64,000 nucleotides of DNA from Parelaphostrongylus tenuis (GCA_019055375.1 JAHQIW010000827.1:1-64000); one strand, 5' to 3'. Counted from the stretch's first letter, positions 45,619 through 58,149 are shown. Numbers and translations are program-made. Notes: a model not told the origin generated them from the sequence alone.

Positions 45619-48600
45619 TACGGTATCTGCCTATTTCACGACATTTCATTGAATCACTTTTTGGACATTAATTACTATGCTCGCATAAGTGAACCGTCTT
45701 GGAGAGTGGTTTATTCACACAGATTTACTGCTTAAGCTAATATGATAGGTGCACAAGGAAAAACTTCAAACCTATCGACACAGAATGACAATAACGAGAC
45801 TTCTGCTTAACTACACATAAGTAAGCATTTCTCAAATACGTATCAAACGAATTAATGACAGACTTAGAAGCTATATCACATGCTACAAATGCAGTTCAAT
45901 GATATTTGCATAAGTATTGCATAAGTATCCAAAGAGATTGCATGAAGTCGCACACTCAAGGCATATGATCTATCCGTATAAATGAACAATTCCCAAAAAA
46001 AACTTGTCGAAATTAGTAATGACTGCGAGCTTCGATCAAAAACAGTACCGTTTCCAGAGGCAGTTACGTGTAGCACATGAATGGGAAGCATCTATGTCAA
46101 ATAAGGCATCGTTTCCCTTAAAGTGCCTGAACAGACAACTTCGATATCTTAATCATCGGTTATAAAACAATGAGAACACTTGCTGGTCAATTGAGAAAAA
46201 GAACAAACGATTTCAACAATCGACGATCATTAATGAAGCTACTCCCACGTCAGCGATTGTGAATCTATCAGAATCGAAGAACATGTCTTTCGAGACTTCA
46301 GAATACTTTGACTCATTTCGACTTTGAACTTCAACTCGATATAAAGCTATGGAAATGGAGGGAGGAATGGCAAGTGACATGCCCCAAAAATCCAGCCTTC
46401 CATGAAGGTGCACCAGAAGGTATAACGATATTAACGAAGCACTGATGTGGTTAGAAGCAAGAGGCTCACAGAAACTAACAACGAGAAATAGTTATTTTAG
46501 AATGATGGAAACCTGTACTTCACTGCATTGTACAGTTTCCCGACACTAATATGGGTCAATTAACATTCAAACACGAAGATACAATCAACACAGAAACCAT
46601 TGTCACTTACTCCAGGTGTTTGGTCGAGATACAGGTGAAACAGTAGTATCAATGAAAGAACTGTACAAAAAGAAACTTCCTAAGTTCCTCACAACAAAGC
46701 AATAAAAAGCACTACTCAAAAAGTACCTAACTGTCGGAGACTAATTCAAGCTCGTGACGTTTTCTTACTATGAGGTCGCTTGCGTTTACCCACTGATAGA
46801 CAGACAGAAAAGGGTGTTTGGGGGCCTGCGTGTAGAAAGATTTTGACGTCAAGTTTTGATCCCAGATCAAAAGAATAGGCCCTGAAAAAGAAAATTCATA
46901 GAAGTCACTTATAGTATCAATCAGTTCTCCGATGTCTCTAAAGTTATTTACTCAGGAACTTCACCACATGGCAAAAGATGACGGTGGGCAATGAATGGAA
47001 ACATTCCAAAGAATAAGCGACTTACGAGATTATTATGCTCAGTTTGATTGCATCACATAGCTGTGAAGGATCACTTGGTAAATTCTCAACAGACACCTCA
47101 CCATGACCTGCTCTGCGCTCGCTATAAACGCAAATACCATACTTTTGAAATACGTATTTGGAGCTCAACAAACCAATAAACGTAGACGCGGAGTCAAGCT
47201 GAGAAATGCACTGAGAAAAACCCACACGTTGTTACAATCACAACTTAACCAACACCAAAGATTCATGTCCTCGCTCTTATGTATACCTCGCTCAATCCAT
47301 GCCCGCTCAAGAGTTTCGAACGTTGACAACATGTTACTAAAAAACCATTACATCTTAGTGACTAAGTAAACGCACACCGAAGGATAACCTGTGTACAGCT
47401 TATAATATCACAAAAGATGGAGGAAATACAAAACAAAAAGGAAAAGAAGAACTGCTAATCACCTTGCGACTGCATGGATTAATGTTTTTGGAAGGTTATA
47501 AATGTCGAAACTACCAAGACTTTTATGAGGAATAAAAGTCAATTCCTAAAACAAGTGGTTTTTGAGGGGAAGCAAAAAATAATGAAAACAGAATGACCTC
47601 GAAGAAATCAAAAAAATCCTTGTTGTTTAGCGCACAGTCGGGTATTTCGATGCGGAATACACAAGGCTCATCACTCAAAGTATGACAAACACTGAAATGA
47701 CACTTCGAGACGTTGACATAAAATGAATAATATTCTAGAAGCTCAAAATTTGGTGAATATTTTTTAGCATTACGACTATTGGTACGTCGTAGTGGTTCTA
47801 ATATAGTGGCTCCACATAAAGTAGTACTCGTTTATTAGGTTTCCACGGCAGCTAGAAAAACGATGGATGGAAGGATGATGTTTTGTGCTTTATTCATCTC
47901 AAAATAGCAGTAAAAGGTGATCACACATTGGATAAACAACACTACATTAGCGTTCAAATGTTGTGAAAGAATAGGTCATTAGCACAGAAAATTTGTCATC
48001 ACAGTTTTCGCAAAGTGCGTTATCGTGCACTCGCAGCCGAATGCTTTGTCCTTTAGCTTGATAAAATCGGTTTCCATGCGACTTTATACTTGCCAATCTA
48101 TTAAACAATCTGATTACAAAACCCACAGATAGCAATTAAAAAGGCAAAATTCTGTAAGTTAGAGGTATACGCAATACTTTTCCCCTATTCACATCCATGT
48201 CAAAATCATATTTCCTGCTCATTCTAGACATTTTATTTGCATTCATTTCATAGCGAAAGCCTCAAGCATTTGGAAGGTAAATTTCTTGCACAGCCTTTGT
48301 TTCCGTTGAAACGGTAAAAATTGAAACACCGAAGCATGTTTCGTTAAGTAACGCTTTTCCCTAGAAATTTCAGTCACTAATCGAGAGCACAGATTTTGAT
48401 CAACTCAGCAGTGTTTTTGGTTTTGAAAAAACACTTTATACTTCTCTCTCATTAGGGGGGACGAACAAATAGAAACCGATCTCTTTCGTTGGAGAAGAAA
48501 TTTCATACGAGTGTCAGTAACCATTAAAAGCTGAGAGTTGAGGCTCCACCCCCACGTACCCGGGTTTTCAATACACCCTTTCATAACGCTGTAATATTCA

Positions 48601-48869
48601 AAGTAAATCATGTTTTATGTAACCACGTAATTTTTTCTCTTATCTCGCTTATATTTCGGTGGACAGGCCTTCTTAATTAGAGTGTCATCACCCAAGCCAA
48701 AAAAGAAGCTGCAAAGAACTTAAAAATGCCGTAGCTTTTTGAAAAGCTCCTTTGATCTTCTGGTCTCTTTTGATCTTTTGATTTGTGCTTCAAACTTCGC
48801 CAAACAGAGCGCTTTCCACAGACTACTAGTAACCATCTGATAACGTAATTATTTTATAAAAATCGAGAA

Positions 48870-49468
48870 AACTTTTCTTGATCAGCTGACGCGAGGTTGG
48901 TAAATTAGTCGTAGAAATTCGGCTGACGTTATGGCGACCCGCCTTCTTCAGAGCCTGGGCGTATGTAGTATTAGTCTATTTGAATGATTCGGATGGTCTT
49001 ATTTATATGCTGCCTGATTCAGCTTAGAAGATCAAACAAAGAAAGGGCGCGAGATCTCGTGTGATTTTGACGCACTCGTCCTTCTGGGTCATTTCGGGAT
49101 TTTGGGCGTTCATCCAAAATGCCTCAAGAGTTTTGCTCGTGGATGTTTTTGATTCTGGCGCTAGGATTGACAGTCACGTCAAACTTCTTGTTGTTGTGTT
49201 TTCGTGCTCTATGTAAACCTAAAGGTTTGGTTTCATCTATTTTAGATCTAATATCTAGATGTTCTTTAATGCGGATGAAAAGCGGTCGACCCATTTCGCC
49301 TATATATTCTTCCCCGCATGTTTTACATGTTAGTAAATAAATTGTGCCCGATCTCATACAATCCCCCTCTTTTCCGTTAGGGCAGATCATGCACTTTTCA
49401 GTGTTGCACAATCGATCATAAAGTCTATTGCGGATCAGCTGATGGCGAAGAGTGCGTAATTGAGTCAT
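48870..49468 (-). mobile_element. Penelope-like element 3, minus-strand fragment
   Basis: A 114-codon minus-strand frame (49,468-49,124) covers the GIY-YIG domain: LRHQLIRNRLYDRLCNTEKC, then GTIYLLTCKTCGEEYIGEMG and RPLFIRIKEHLD. The catalytic motif (TIY, YIG, R) is intact in this fragment. The 3' end with a decayed hammerhead-like core (48,929-48,951, GAAA changed to ATAA) follows. It is 5'-truncated exactly where the plus-strand fragment starts. Confidence 0.88.
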
Positions 49469-49469
49469 T

Positions 49470-50930
49470 TGATGTTACCTCACTCTATACAAACGTATCA
49501 AATGACTCTGCATTGCAAGCCATTTTCGAACTTTCGACTGAAAATGAACAGAAAGTAAATATGTATGGCTTTACAATTCAACAACTAATGACCCTCCTAA
49601 AACAATGTCTTAGTTGTTCAATCTTTTGGTGATCGGGAATATACTTCACACAACTCAGGGGGTTAGCCATAGATCAACGTTTAGCACCTAGTCTGCCATC
49701 GCTTTTATGTATAAGGTGGAAGCTCCAGTTCTCGTTCACCGCGCATTGCTCTACTGCCGGTATATAGACGATTGTTTCATTGTCTGTTTCACAAAAGAGG
49801 AAACGGACAAATGTTTTAAAGTCTTGAACGGACAGTCAGAGCTTATAAAATTTTCGCGAGATAGTCCAAACGGGAGTTGGCTTCCATTCTTAAAACATCA
49901 CTTAAAGCTTTTAGATAGTGGCTATAGCACAGAATGGTATCGAACACCAAGTAACAGAAACATTTTGATCAATCACCTTTTGTCTCATCCTTCACACATG
50001 AAAAAATCGCTAAATAAAAACATGTTTCGAACGGCTGTAAATGTGTGCACAAGAGCAGAGGAAAGGAACGAATCATCAGACTTGGCACGAAGAATTGCCA
50101 TTTCCAACGGCTACAAAACATTTGCCACTTGGGAATATTAAAAAAGTGGAATCAGGTCCCGAAAGAACAATACTCCGCACCTGAATAGAGTTCCCTTCAA
50201 ACTGTCATTTATATCAAACGAAATCAGTAGCGCGGTTAGAAGGTGCCCAAAAAAGGCGGTCTTGAAAATCCCGTGGTAGTTATCAAAATCCCACCTCCCT
50301 CCCCACGCCATCAGCTGATCCGCAATAGACTTTATGATCGATTGTGCAACACCAAAACTGCCCTGACGCAAAAAAGGGGGATTGTGCGAAATCGGGCACA
50401 ATTTATTTAGTAACATGTAAAACATGTGGGGAAGAATATATAGGCGAAACGGGTAGACCACTTTTCATCCGCATTAAAGATCATCTAGATAGTAAATCTA
50501 AAATAGATAAATCCAAACCTTTAGGTTTACATAGGCACAAAAACACAGCAATAAGGATTTTGATGAGACTGTCAGAATCCTGGCGCAGGAATCAAAGACA
50601 TCCACGCGCAAAACTCTTGAAGGCATTTTGGATAAACGCCAAAAATCCCGAAATGAACCGGAAGGACGTCACCATCACACGAGCTTGCGCCCTTCTTTCG
50701 CTTGATCTTCTAAGCTGACTTAGGCAGCATATAAATAAGACAAGCTGAATCATTCAAATATACTAATACTGCATACGTCCAGGCTCTGAAGAAGGCGGGT
50801 CGCCAAAATGTTAGCCGAATTTCTACGACTACTTTACCAAACTCGCGTCAGCTAATCAAGATAAGTTTTCTCGATTTTCATATAATAATTAATTATTCCG
50901 AGGTTTATAGAAAGTCGAACTTTTAAATTG
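49470..50930 (+). mobile_element. Penelope-like element 3b, plus-strand fragment
   Basis: RT motif FDVTSLYTNV at about 49,480; a stop after SCSIFW near 49,630; then, after a frame change, the catalytic block YCRYIDDCFIVCFTKEE near 49,760. A long frame to 50,141 ends ISNGYKTFATWEY. The GIY-YIG block (SGTIYLVTCKTCGEEYIGET) is at about 50,390-50,450, ending AFWINAKNPEMNRKDVTI. The 3' end carries a hammerhead-like core at 50,786-50,808 (GAAA changed to AAAA). The N-terminal RT part is missing. It lies in intron 5 of the right F-box copy. Confidence 0.88.
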
Positions 50931-51579
50931 ATAGCGTAATGTTTCCTGATTCTAGCGATGTGCTTATTTTATGGGAACATGGTTTCGCAGGGATTATTAG
51001 CCGAGTATTTGGCAAGTTTTCTAACAGGCTATTCGGCAAAACGAGGGCCGAAGCAGGCAGTGTGCCAAGACGGGGCGAAGCAAGACAATCGATATTTCGT
51101 TATTCAACTAAAATTTTTTATTCGCTTTGAAAGAAACTCCAGATAAAACGATTAACTAAGACACTACGAAAAGCTGTTCAAACACTGATGCGCATTTTGG
51201 CTCCCGGCGAATTATACGCTGAATGAAAATGAAGGCGAAAGCCGAGTATGAAGCATAATTTTCGATCTTCATGCTACAACGTTAGAAAGGTTGTTTCGAA
51301 AAACCGGTGACATTAGGCTATAGCATCGAGTCTCAGCTTTCGAACGACTATAAGACTCCTAAGGGCAAGCCTCTACAGAGAATGAGATCGGTTTTTCTAT
51401 TGCTTTTTCATAATCCAAGAGAACCAACTTTTATTGCGCTGAAACACCAAGCCAAGCTTGCAATTGAAACGAGCAGTGCATACTGCTGCTATGTGGATGG
51501 ATTTCGCAACATTAGTAATAAGCCGCAACTTTCAATAACCATTCGATAGCTTAAGTCTCAGGGATTTCAGGAAGATGCT

Positions 51580-52000
51580 TGCATTCTATACAGAAATCTG
51601 TGAGCTTGCTAAAGCATTAAGAATAATATGTTGCACATTTGAGCACGATAGCATGAGGTAGCTTTTCCCTTAGACAATCAATAATGGTTCGATAACAAAA
51701 ATCTCAGTAATTTCAATAACACGTTTGGTTTTTAAAAAAATTTTTTGCGCGCTGTTACACTCAAAAGAACATTGGATTTTGCACTCGACGCGCATCACAC
51801 GCCACATGTAAATTGCGCTGCGCGATGGACACGGCACCTGAATGCGAAACTCAGTATTCCTTCAGCTGTAATAACGCACTAGAAAGTCCTCAAAAACCAA
51901 GCATATCATTGAGGCCTTTGAGATTTGTGCCATCGAAAGTTGATGAAAGTTCGAAAGAAAAGGTATGCCCAACGAAAGATGTTTCGGTGTATAAAGAGCG
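51580..52000. repeat. Dispersed repeat S units in right intron 5
   Basis: Copies of the GAGATTTGTGCCATCGAAAG-type motif occur on plus near 51,925 and minus-type near 51,700. They correspond to the cluster at 8,690-9,550 on the left. Confidence 0.5.
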
Positions 52001-52004
52001 CATG

Positions 52005-52270
52005 CAGCGCACTCATCAGAGGTGCCTTGCATCGTACACGAGATCAATGGTTCGATCTCGCGCTCATGGCTCACCAAGGCATCCATCACTCCGGAGTCGG
52101 TAAAGTGATACCAGACTGGTTTCAGAGTTGCCTGTGGGATAAGCAGCACTTACTAGGTTCAGTGGGAGCCCACTGCCAGTCATTATAAATGTCAGATATG
52201 CATTCAGTCACCTCAAGCGAAGTCAAAAATTGAAGACGAATGCATGGCGCATTCCTCAGAGATTTATCAA
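52005..52270 (+). repeat. SINE-2 copy
   Basis: CATCAGAGGTGCCTTGCATC, then ATGGTTCGATCTCGCGCTCA, TGGCTCACCAAGGCATCC, AGTGATACCAGACTGG and a distal part near 52,190 (AGATATGCATTCAGTCACCT). It is absent from the left arm at this point. Confidence 0.75.
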
Positions 52271-53599
52271 CGCCGAGAACTTCATCTTTTTTCAACACGA
52301 TGTAAACACCACATGAAAATTTAATATAACTAACTAATTGTCGAGATTCAAGCTACCGAGTGGCTACTGAAACATCGAAAAAGGATAAATTATGTTTCCT
52401 TGTTTATCGGTGCCAATAAGGGAAAAGTATCAAAAAGCTATCAAAAGTTCGAAACTTCCCCATGCTATTTAGAATCCGCGTGCTATATAAGCATGTTCAA
52501 AGAGATCCATAAATAGATATGCAAACATGTCATGTGAAATTTACCTTGAAGTGGCAAAATACCGTTGGAAGGAATTGCTAACAATTGTTCGGACAGTTAT
52601 TCCGGATATTCTTGTGTGCGTTTCTTTACCGCAATGGCTTGATTCAATGCAGAGCCCAAACAAAGTGGACAGTGGAAGAACCTTGAAAGTATTCGTAGAT
52701 GGAATTAAGAACAGTGTAAGTGGAAAATATCAATCAAATGTACTGAAGAAACCTGGTCAGAGATTATACTTCTGTCAAATTGGCCAGCGAGACCAAGGAA
52801 TCCTGGTGAAAAATGAGCAAGAAAAGCACGCAGGGCTCTTTCGCCTAACTAAAAGTCAACATAATATAACAAAACAAGCGAATAATTCAGCTCACACCAA
52901 CGTACCGAACATTTATGCATCTCTAGATGAAGTTGCTTGCCAGATAAATTCCCTACACATTTCTTTACCATTTTGATTACGTGCTCATCAAGGTCTATAC
53001 ATTGTATATGTATATAAGGCGGCGAAATGGTAAAGAAAAGATTGACGAAGTCTCTCATAAATGCATCTGCCTGGAATTAAGAACTATCGCACTTTTAACA
53101 ACAACAATTCTATTAAGCATTCAAAAATAGTCGAGAAAAATGAACATCTCACTGTGAATAGCCAACGATTATTAAGTGGTGAAGTATTCGATCTTCGCCG
53201 TAGTGAGCTACTTCCAAAGCAAAGAGTTATTTTGCGACCAAATGAAAGAGAAGCCCAGTTACAATTCAGCTCTGGCTTAGGCAACCTTCCTTTATTACTC
53301 AGTATCAGTTTCCTAAATTGCACTCTGCCGTCTCAACCATTAAAACCACAACTAAAAGGATATGGCTCGGGCTTACCTGAACCTCTTACAAGAATTTCCA
53401 AATGATCTAATATCCTTCCCATTCAGAAGTAGCAATATCAACATAATCACCTCATCTGGCAGTGGAAAATACGTTGAATCCATTATCTCGCAGAACGATG
53501 CAGAATGTGCGCTGTGTATTCAAGAAAGCTCTCCGTCACGAGGATCTGTGAGCTTAAAAATTTCTGACAACTTTACACTCAAGCAAACGCGCCTTTGTT

Positions 53600-54900
53600 G
53601 ACCTCCACGCTTGGTACTGAAGAGTGAAGAGAAAAAACCGGAACAACTGATTTTGGACGCCAATCACAGATCAGCAGCCTAAGGGCGTGGCCCAGATATA
53701 AGTCTAGCTAAGCGCGACAAGGCGTTGTAGCACATTCGACGATAATGTCACGCCGCCTCAATTAGCGTGTGTATTAGTGTAATAACTCATATCCCCTTGT
53801 CGAACGCCGGTGGATGAGTGGCTAGTAATGCTCGGCGCAGGACTGATCCACTCCCGAACACTTAACGGCAATCAATAAAGAGCTCCTTGGAACGCCTACT
53901 CTGGCTATCATAGAGATTGGAACAAAATACGTTCGCAAGCATTTTACTAAATTTTAGGACCCGCACAGCAAAAGCAAGAAACTCTAAAACGGGTCATATA
54001 CAGTGCTAGAGTAGGTGATTTCACCTGCCTCCTTGTTGATCGTCGAGGTCGCGGCCCACAATAATTTTTTGGTTCTTTTCGTTCATGAGGGAGAAGGTGA
54101 AAAAAACGATCTCATTCGTTGGACGGGAATTTTCATAGCAAGGTTAGTGAATTCAAAGCTTAAATTTCTGGCTACGGCCTCACACGGCCGATTTTCGAAA
54201 TACCCTTTTTTAAGATTGTTACAAGAAATCTCCTGTGTTTCACACACGCATTTTTCCCGCAAGGCAGAGCTTCTTCTATGAACCTTCAGTACTCACCCAA
54301 TGGTATAACGCTTGCTGGATTCCGACGCTTTGTTTATTTTCGCAAGAGACCGCTTCTCTGGAGTGGAGCACAAAATCAAGATTTATTCGCATACGCAAAA
54401 ATGTGTTTCTTCACTATTTCATGGGTGATGGGAGCGAGACGAGGGCGGATCTGGCAGTTCTCGCACAACTATCGATCGATTCGCGCTTTAGTGTGTAGCA
54501 AGCATATTTCTCTGCTGCAGAGCAGAGAGCTGTCTTTGCAAAAAACCAATATATCGTTGGAATCAGCATACATTACGCTAAGGCATGAATACTAATGGGT
54601 CAAAGAAAGAGCTCTGTACGGTGAGAAATATGCGCCTGCAAAACACAATTTTATTTCGAATTTTACAGCCTTTCGAAGGAATCTTTTTGGAAACCGCCAG
54701 TATCCAGAGATTTAGTTACGACTGATTTTTAACACTCCTATGAATACTTCTTGTCCCCTTGTCCAATCATAAAAAAGGGACAAAAATTTCATCGCATTCG
54801 ACATTGGTCCGGTGAATCTACCTCGTCATAAAGACTAATTAAAGTCAAGTTTTTGTCATATTACATCATATAGTTAGAGATCCATATTATCAGAGAAAAT
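53600..54900. other. Upstream flank of right F-box copy
   Basis: It matches the left arm near 7,140-7,260 (GACGCCAATCAC against GTGATTGGCGTCC). It contains a degenerate SINE-like head near 53,810-53,880 and repeat R near 54,137. A 105-codon frame at 54,278-54,595 is unrecognised and has no partner. Confidence 0.4.
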
Positions 54901-55234
54901 AGCAAGGCTTTTGTCTCAGTTCGTTCAATTCTTGATATGCGAATGTGAACAGATTGTCAATAGTAAAGATTAGGAAATTCAGGCAATACTTAGCCCTATA
55001 CGCAAATTATAAATAACAATCTATATTTAGAAAAAATCAAGTGATGCCACCATTTGTAGAGCTTGAAAAAAGCGAAACATCGGTAGCACACAGGGTGTCA
55101 TGTTTGCCAAATAAACAATTAGCGCAAGCAATTCTAACTTCTTATGTCAAAAAAATGGGTTATTCTCCATTATGAGGCAACAACTGCATTCGATCTCATT
55201 CTCTTGACAAGAACTTTCTACAATTATTCTATTA

Positions 55235-55995
55235 TTAGCAAACAGTCGGAAGCTTATATCTCTGCTATTGTATTATGTGGCCGGCTTTTTGAAAGGATCC
55301 GTTTCATAACGCTGTAAGAACAAAATAAAATTATGTTTTACATCGTCTGTGCTTCAAGTGTCACTCTGCTGGAAGCACGAAAAGCATATGAGCGTTTAAA
55401 GAACTTGTTGCAGTATCAGAGTCTTACGTTCGATGTGAGTTTCTTCCAAAGCGGAGAAGCAATTCCGCATTGAGTAACAAATATCGCACATATATCCGAA
55501 GCGCCAATCGATCGACCGCGGCTGGCCGCTGCTTCGAATCTGCGTCCACTAGATCCTCGAGATCGTGAATTTTTTTATAAACAAGCAAGGCGAGTGTTTA
55601 AAACTCGATCATGTTTTTCCTGCTAAACTACAGTGGAACGCTTTTTCCAGAAAATAAGCACAGAGGGGAATCTTTGAATCTTACGCGTCTAAAAAACAAG
55701 CTCTGTTTTGCGAAAAAAAAGCTTGTGTGAGAGAAAACGGTTTTTCTCCTACAGCAAGACCGAAAAAAAACTTTTTCGAAAACTGGTCAGGTAGAGTTGT
55801 AACCAATAATTTAAGATTTCGAATGATTATTGACACTTTTGAGAAGAGCTTCTGTCCAACTCATGAGATCCAAGTACTTAGAAACGTTATCATCGGGGGC
55901 ACTGACATTGGAACGCACAATCGCTCGCGAACTTTGGAGACAGATGAGAGTAAATCCTCAATTTCTATGGATATCTCTAGTTAACAATAGATAAT
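55235..55995. repeat. Dispersed repeat R copies
   Basis: A plus-strand core lies at about 55,241-55,300 (AGTCGGAAGCTTATATCTCT) and a minus-strand core at about 55,765-55,830 (AATCATTCGAAATCTTAAAT, then TATTGGTTACAACTCTACCT). The latter is the arm partner of 5,300-5,362. Confidence 0.5.
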
Positions 55996-57139
55996 TCTGA
56001 TTGTTCAACACTAAAAAGGAAGGAAGAGGCATACTGTGAAACACACCGGTGACCTACTGACGTCGCTGCATTTAACATCAGAATGCTGCAGAAGTGCTCT
56101 ACACACACCTTTCGAACCGTAGACATTTTCGTCTTGAGGCCTAACAGATACGTGACAAAAGCGATTCAGTCTATTCAGGCATCGATATCTGGTTTCCTAG
56201 AGCAACGTCCTAGTGGAGCCAACGTACTTGCGATCTCATATCTTAGCATTTGCGCATTGTAACAGACTTGAAATAGAGGCAACGAAGTCTCCTCCATGAA
56301 AAAGTACACCTTTGAAAGGTCAATTCTTGGTGCACTAAGTGTCCTGTCCTAAAGGGACGTTTATGATTGATAGGTAGCATATCTGAAGTGGATGCTTCTA
56401 CGCAGTCTACTTTGCTCTTTTGTCTACATAGTTTTGCTGCATAATTAGTGGAAGATTACTGAGGAACACATTTTCTAAGCGGCTCGAGATTCCATATCTA
56501 TATTTGCTAAGTCAATAGTTGATTACAAAAAAAGCTTAGAAAAAATCTTCTGCACTAAAAGATACAGGACCGCAAAAATTGAGCCCCTCATAACCTCACT
56601 CTTTTCCAATTACTATAGAAATCTTTTTCACAATTACGAAAGGCCTTTCCCATATCATTTTGCAAAGCGTCCGCATATATACAGAGTGAGTTAGAAGTTC
56701 TGCGACTTTTCTCGAATAAAAGAGTATATAATAAACTCTCAGTAATTCCTTCTTCGATAAAAACCAACGGCGCCTCTCTGATGGCGCAATCATGGTCCAG
56801 GCCATCGTAAACGCCCGAAAATGATTGCGGCTCATGGCTTTTGCTACCATGGACTTCTCCTGAATTTTCTTGAAAAGTTGAAGTCATTTCGGCGATTGTG
56901 GAGTGACGTGACCATCAATATCTACTCATCCGTAAAAAGCACCTTTGACAAACGAGCACCAGCTCTTATGAAAATCATTCGTCAAGCCTTTGGTAACCGT
57001 TCTCTTTCATCTGTTTGCCTAGGAAGTGATCACAAGCTATTTCGTGACTGTGTAACTGCAGCTTATTTTTGACAATGTTTCGGAACGCTCCCGCACTTGC
57101 TGACCCCGAGCTAGCTTTACCAAATATTTGGCGCCTTAA

Positions 57140-57800
57140 TATTATGTCCAGTAACATGCTTTGAGCTATTTGACCTAATGATATGCAGTAACATAAATCG
57201 TCCTATTGGGACTCATCAGCATCACGTTCCCTCGGTTCAGCAGATCCATTGAGGTTAAATAGTCATTTATAGAGGAATCGACACCGAGTAATAAATCACC
57301 GCATGTCACATGATGGAGTTGCCTGACATTGTGGTGACCGGTAGCCACAGTCATTATTTAACATCAGGGGCTGAACCGAGGGAGGGTGCTACTGATAAGC
57401 CCCGAGCACGAAACGGGTACTTGTATAGCATAGAAATTGCAGCTCAAAACATGCCACATCCTTATCAGAATATGTCATTCTGAGCAGCTCTATGAAAAGC
57501 GATCGATAGAAGGTATGATTTATTATAACAGCTACGATCTCGACTGTCGGTAACCACACAATCAGGTAACTCCATCGTCTGTTTTGGGGTAATTCATTAC
57601 TCGGCGTCGATTCCTTTACGGAGGATTATTTAACCTCACGGAATCGGCTGAACCGAGGAAGGGTACTACTAATGAGTCTCAATAGCGCGAAACAGGTACC
57701 TCTATAGCACTAGATCTAACAGCTCAAAACATGTTACATTCTTATCAGACTATATCATTTTCAGGTCTGTAAAAAAAGATCCATAGAGAAGGATTGTAGC
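57140..57800. repeat. Snapback repeat block, two tandem units
   Basis: AACATGCTTTGAGCTATTTG near 57,158 is inverse to AGCTCAAAACATGCCACATC near 57,445 and to CAGCTCAAAACATGTTACAT near 57,720. GGCTGAACCGAGGRAGGGT occurs at about 57,368 and 57,626, about 258 bp apart. The block is absent at the equivalent left position (about 3,900), so it is a right-arm insertion or a left-arm loss. It is related to 26,795-26,970. Confidence 0.65.
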
Positions 57801-57939
57801 GATATTCAAATTACAGTTAGCCATTGCTCTAGTGAACCATCTGAAGACGTTTTATAGTTAACATCTGTAATCAAATCAAATCTTTGACCTTTGCTTACTG
57901 ACACATGTTGCTTTGCAGTCTACAAGAATTTATGGAGAA

Positions 57940-58095
57940 ACAGGCGTCCGTAGCGCAATTAGCACGAGCCCCGGATAGGGTGGAATGCGGTTCGAATCCA
58001 CTCTAACGCACAAATTTTATAGATCACTCGAAATTTTTGCATATGTCTGGAATATCGTACAGCCGCCATAAAGCGGTAAAAATAAAAGAATTCTA
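57940..58095 (+). repeat. SINE-1 copy
   Basis: GGCGTCCGTAGCGCAATTAG, then GATAGGGTGGAATGCGGTTC and GAATCCACTCTAACGCACAA; tail TATAGATCACTCGAAATTTT. Confidence 0.7.
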
Positions 58096-58149
58096 GTCTT
58101 CGAATATCACACGTACTCGGCTGCTGCCAGAAGGTTTCGCCTTCATACA

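Larger units (their letters stand above)
46746..53483 (-). pseudogene. F-box gene, right copy (nine exons, broken)
   Basis: Exons from 5': 53483-53377, 53324-53153, 53070-52906, 52848-52770, about 52690-52545, 47691-47598, 47545-47463, 47336-47026 and 46881-46746. Exons 1, 3, 4, 6 and 7 have exactly the left-copy lengths (107, 165, 79, 94 and 83 nt). The start reads MDSTYFPLPDEVIMLILLLL, ending NSCKRF, an intact F-box exon. The C-terminus is LSVGKRKRPHSKKTSRA, then stop. Lesions: a deletion of about 70 bp across the exon 5 acceptor, and in exon 8 (311 nt against 309) a TGA after LLV plus a 2-nt shift. The 4.85 kb intron 5 holds a Penelope inverted pair and a SINE-2. Rescue by changed splicing is possible at exon 5 but not evident at exon 8. 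Confidence 0.8.

Noticed and set aside
52527..52976. 149-codon open frame on the plus strand, the second longest in the window
   Set aside because: It is antisense to exons 3-5 of the right F-box copy, where minus-strand reading aligns with the left copy and has correct splice sites.
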